Assembly (NCBI GenBank): GCA_013400115.1
Contig: VXBP01005591.1
Span: 139,255-203,254 of the forward strand
Length of the DNA stretch: 64,000 nucleotides
Direction: 5' to 3'
Source: Rhinopomastus cyanomelas
Lineage: Eukaryota > Chordata > Aves > Bucerotiformes > Rhinopomastidae
The position numbers and the translations under genes are program-made. Position 1 is the first letter of the stretch. The number at the start of each line of letters is the position of its first letter. Under the pieces are notes generated by a model. The model did not search any database. It saw nothing but the letters and a program-made list of their open reading frames with translations, and had not been told where the DNA came from. Of the stretch, positions 61,101 through 64,000 are shown piece after piece.

Positions 61101-61266
61101 TCTCCAAGCCATTCCTCTTTTGTAATCAAATTTGGGTTTTTAGTGTTTATTTTAGTAATTGGCTTTTTCCCTTCTCAGGTCTATCCCAAAATTTTCATAA
61201 TTTCCTCAGGAATTGTTCTTCCTGTTCATTCACTTTCTTCAGTAAATGCACTGTCAAAGGCATTCA
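58127..61266. other. Unique sequence, no gene seen
   Basis: No transposon recognised. A 116-codon plus-strand frame at 58805-59155 shows no motif and is treated as chance. An A10 run lies at 60896-60905. Confidence 0.5.
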
Positions 61267-61322
61267 TAAAATCATAGAAGCGTAGAATTCTTTAGGTTAG
61301 AAAAGACCATTAGCCCCAATAC
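61267..61322 (-). mobile_element. CR1 LINE 3' tip
   Basis: Antisense CR1 terminus: aaatcatagaagcgtagaat, tctttaggttagaaaagacc, attagccccaat. Only about 55 bases, an extreme 5' truncation. Confidence 0.75.
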
Positions 61323-62773
61323 CTTCTATAAATGCACTATGTTTGTAAACATTCATTTATTAGAAGGTGTGTGGGCTGCACAGTGTTAGTTAAAATTGGA
61401 TATTATAACAAGGATTACAAAATTGTATTTTGAATAGACACTACCAACGGAATACATCTGTACAAATCTTCAGACCCGTCAACATCAAGTTCCTCTAGTG
61501 AGAGCTAAGTCTTAAGGGAACTTAGTGGAGGCAGTTCTAAACAAGATGAATTGAATGGGATGCTGAGCATCTGAGTTCTGTTCCTGGCTCTGCCTCTGGC
61601 AAATATGTTACCTTGGATAGACTATTTTAGGCATTATATAAAGGCAAAGCTTTTCAGCAGCAGCAAGAAAAAGTTGAGAGATTCAAAAAGGCTTAGCTGA
61701 GACTAAATACTGTTGGAAAACATAAGTGAAGAGATAAAGCAGCAAGTGTAAAACAAGATGACAGATTATGTTCTTTTATTAAATCAACAGGCTTTATTTT
61801 AAATAATGTTTCTTAAAAAGCAAAAAGCTTTGAATAGGGCACTAACATAAAATTGCATTTGGATTATGTTTCTTGATAATTCTGTAAGTCTATAAAAAAG
61901 CAAAACAAAAATCCTTGAAATGTATATACAAAGGTAAGGCTTTGCCAGTTATTAAACAAACAAAGGCAAATCTTGTGTCTCAAGATAGCATCTAAAGAAA
62001 GAACAGATACATGATGAAATAAATAATCTAGACTTTGAAGTTGAGAATTACATCTTCCCTCTAGACATCTCGCACATCTTTGGAGATGTGCTCTGCCTCA
62101 GTCCTGGGAAAGTTAAAAAATGAGTGTTCACGTCTGGCAGGAAAAGGTGTGTTTGAACTGTGTAATTTATAAAGCAGCCTCATAAAGATAATTAATATTT
62201 ACATCTTAAGTTCTGTGTGTCACTGTCCTGAAGTTGTCACGAGATGTTCCCACCTGAACAACAGGTACTTGGTAACAAAGTGTATTAATATTTGGAAAGG
62301 TGGACTGTGAGGTGTTTTGGATATTTTCTGTGTGTATAGTCAAATTGCCCTACACTCAACACCAAATAATGTTTGCTTTTACTGTTGTTTTCTTTCTGTT
62401 ATTCCACTTGTGATTTCTTAAAACTGCTGAAATCTCCCTTGGAACTATAAAAAATAGAAACCTGGCTGCAAACAAGGGCAGTTCAGTAAGAACTAGGCTG
62501 TGCTTGCTAATTTCCTAGCTCTGTGTGGTTCATGATTGTGTTTTGTCTTCTTGTATACATTATGTCTTCCTTGCCTTTCAGTAGCAGGAGCAGCTGATTA
62601 ATGATTAATAACTAAATCTCCAATATAATTCCTTGGGAATTAGAGCTAAATTTATTGAAATCTTCCTTGGAAATGTGTAGTGATTTAATACATCCCAAAG
62701 GACTAAAATATTTTTTTCTAAAATTGTTCCACAATTTATGTCAGCAAAAGAAAAAAAGAATGGAATTTGAAAT
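61323..62773. other. Unique sequence, no gene seen
   Basis: No gene recognised. Confidence 0.5.
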
Positions 62774-63482
62774 TCACAGAATCACAGAACATTAGAGATT
62801 GGAAGTAACCTCAAAAGATCATCTAGTCCAATTCCCCTGCCACAGCAGGAGCACTTAGACCAAGTCGCACAGGAACATATCCAGGCAGGTTTTAAATGTC
62901 TCTGGAGAAGGAGACTCTGCAACCTTCCTGGGTAGCCCCTTCCATCACACTGTCACCCTCACTGTGAAGAAGTTCCTTCTGATATTTATATGGATCCTCC
63001 TATGTTCCAGCTTACACCCATTGCCCCTCATCCTGTCACTAGATGACATTGAGAAGAGGCTGGCTCCATCATCCTGACACCCACCCCCCACATATTTGTC
63101 AACATTAATGAGGTCACCCCTCAGTCTCTGATTCTCCAACCTAAAAAGACCCAGCTCCCTCAGCCTTTCCATGTCAGGAAGGTGTTCTACTTCCTTCATT
63201 ATCTTCGCTGCTCTGTGCTGAACTCTCTCTAGCAGTTCTGTGTCCTTCTTGAACTGAGGCGCCCAGAATAATACTCCAAATGTTGTCTCACCTGGTAAGA
63301 GCTGAGGGGGAGGAAAAACCTCTCTATCTGCTAACCATCCTCCTTCTGACCCACTCCAGGATGCTGTTGGCCCTCTTGGCCACAAGGGAACATTGCTGGC
63401 TCATGGTCATCCCGCTGTCCACCAGGACCCCCAGGGCCCTTTCTCCTACACTGCTGTCCATCAGGTCATGCCTATAACCTTA
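62774..63482 (-). mobile_element. Young CR1 LINE, 700 bp
   Basis: Antisense CR1 with an intact 3' end: tcacagaatcacagaacatt, catctagtccaattcccctg, gcacttagaccaagtcgcac, then cctcactgtgaagaagttcc, gcttacacccattgcccctc, ggtgttctacttccttcatt, and part of the RT C-terminus (cattgctggctcatggtcat). It ends near tcaggtcatgcctataacc by 5' truncation. The minus frame 62945-63385 spells typical CR1 sequence (FKKDTELLERVQHRAAKI, then LRELGLFRLE, then INVDKYVGGG), shifted relative to the more upstream RT part. Confidence 0.95.
62945..63330 (-). pseudogene. CR1 ORF2 C-terminal remnant
   Basis: C-terminal end of the CR1 RT frame and the sequence following it, open on the minus strand. FWAPQFKKDTELLERVQHRAAKIMKEVEHL is recognisable, corresponding to the last 60 or so residues of ORF2 and what is normally the start of the 3' region. 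The open stretch continues through CR1 3' noncoding sequence. No catalytic motif is left in this part. Confidence 0.8.
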
Positions 63483-63527
63483 TGACTACGAAGGAAATAT
63501 GTGTCACATCCACAGAATGAAAATGGC

Positions 63528-63785
63528 CAACTTATGGTGTAAGTTGCAGCAGAGGAGGTTCCGCCTCAACACAAGGGGGAACTTCTTTGCTGTGAGGGTC
63601 ACAGAGCACTGGAACAGACTCCCCAGGGAGGTCGTGGAGTCTCCTTCTCTGGGGACTTTCAAGGCCCGCCTGGATGCGTTCCTCTGTGATCTGTGTTAGA
63701 TAGTTTTGTCCTGCTGCAGCAGGGGGGTTGGACTCGATGATCTCTTTGGGTCCCTTCCAACCCCTAACATCCTATGATCCTATGA
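63528..63785 (+). mobile_element. CR1 LINE 3' end, facing the previous copy
   Basis: Plus-strand CR1: gcagcagaggaggttccgcc, acacaagggggaacttcttt, gctgtgagggtcacagagca, gaggtcgtggagtctccttc, gggttggactcgatgatctc, gtcccttccaacccctaaca, ending gatcctatgatc. The subfamily differs from the antisense copy just upstream (tail with gggttggactcgatgatctc). The two are head to head about 45 bases apart. Confidence 0.93.
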
Positions 63786-64000
63786 TCTAGGTGATTTTTC
63801 AAAGAAATGCATCCTTACAATATGAAGAATACTTTTATTACTCTACTAGTATTTAAAGTTAAATTACAGACTGTTAAATAGGTAGGTGTAATTTAATGTT
63901 AAATTTTTGACTGGAGCATTTAAATTTAAATGTAATCCATAAAGAGATAAATACATCACTAATTAGCATTAATGTAATATGATTATAAAATAAACATTTG
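63786..64000. other. Unique sequence, no gene seen
   Basis: AT-rich end of the window; nothing recognised. Confidence 0.6.

Noticed and set aside
1..64000. tRNA, rRNA, CRISPR arrays, operons or phage-like genes
   Set aside because: None seen. The repeat content is that of a bird nuclear genome, and short spaced repeats of CRISPR type are absent.

Overview
This is AT-rich vertebrate nuclear DNA, almost certainly from a bird. The evidence is the large number of CR1 (chicken repeat 1) LINE retrotransposons. I can trace about 22 to 25 insertions on both strands, covering roughly 18% of the window by my own rough addition. Most end in the CR1 3' signature: a run reading like ttggactagatgatctt, then a cttccaa block, then short repeats of a gattctat type. 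That density is well above what is usual for chicken and fits lineages with a CR1 expansion such as woodpeckers and relatives (Piciformes). The species call is inference.

I found no complete protein-coding gene, rRNA, tRNA, CRISPR array or prokaryotic-style operon. The window reads as intergenic or intronic DNA. Layout: 1-14.4 kb is mostly unique sequence with a few CR1 copies, including a 1 kb copy with an open reverse-transcriptase (RT) piece (11.65-12.66 kb). 14.4-18.7 kb is a CR1 pile-up with nested and inverted copies, followed by a decayed 1.7 kb copy. 21.2-21.8 kb holds an antisense CR1. 27.30-27.83 kb is a solo endogenous-retrovirus LTR on the minus strand with a 4-bp target duplication and visible promoter and polyadenylation signals. 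29-39 kb holds six CR1 loci, one of them a younger 5'-inverted CR1 nested inside an older one, and a broken minus-strand reading frame at 35.72-36.26 kb that I cannot assign. 39-46 kb is mostly unique. 46.64-47.75 kb is a young CR1 interrupted by a 176-base assembly gap. 48-62.7 kb is mostly unique, with an octamer/TAATTA cluster at 47.95-48.01 kb and a splice-site-bounded candidate exon at 52.31-52.56 kb. 62.8-63.8 kb holds two CR1 copies facing each other.

The most interesting items are the two-frame broken coding remnant at 35.7-36.3 kb, the CR1 rearrangements (5' inversion with nesting at 31.5-32.7 kb; a fold-back CR1 fragment in a CR1 tail at 16.02-16.11 kb; two separate CR1 copies each with two different 3' tails in series), the solo LTR with a 22-bp triplicated U3 repeat, and the homeodomain/POU motif cluster. 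Nothing here shows a new gene system with certainty.
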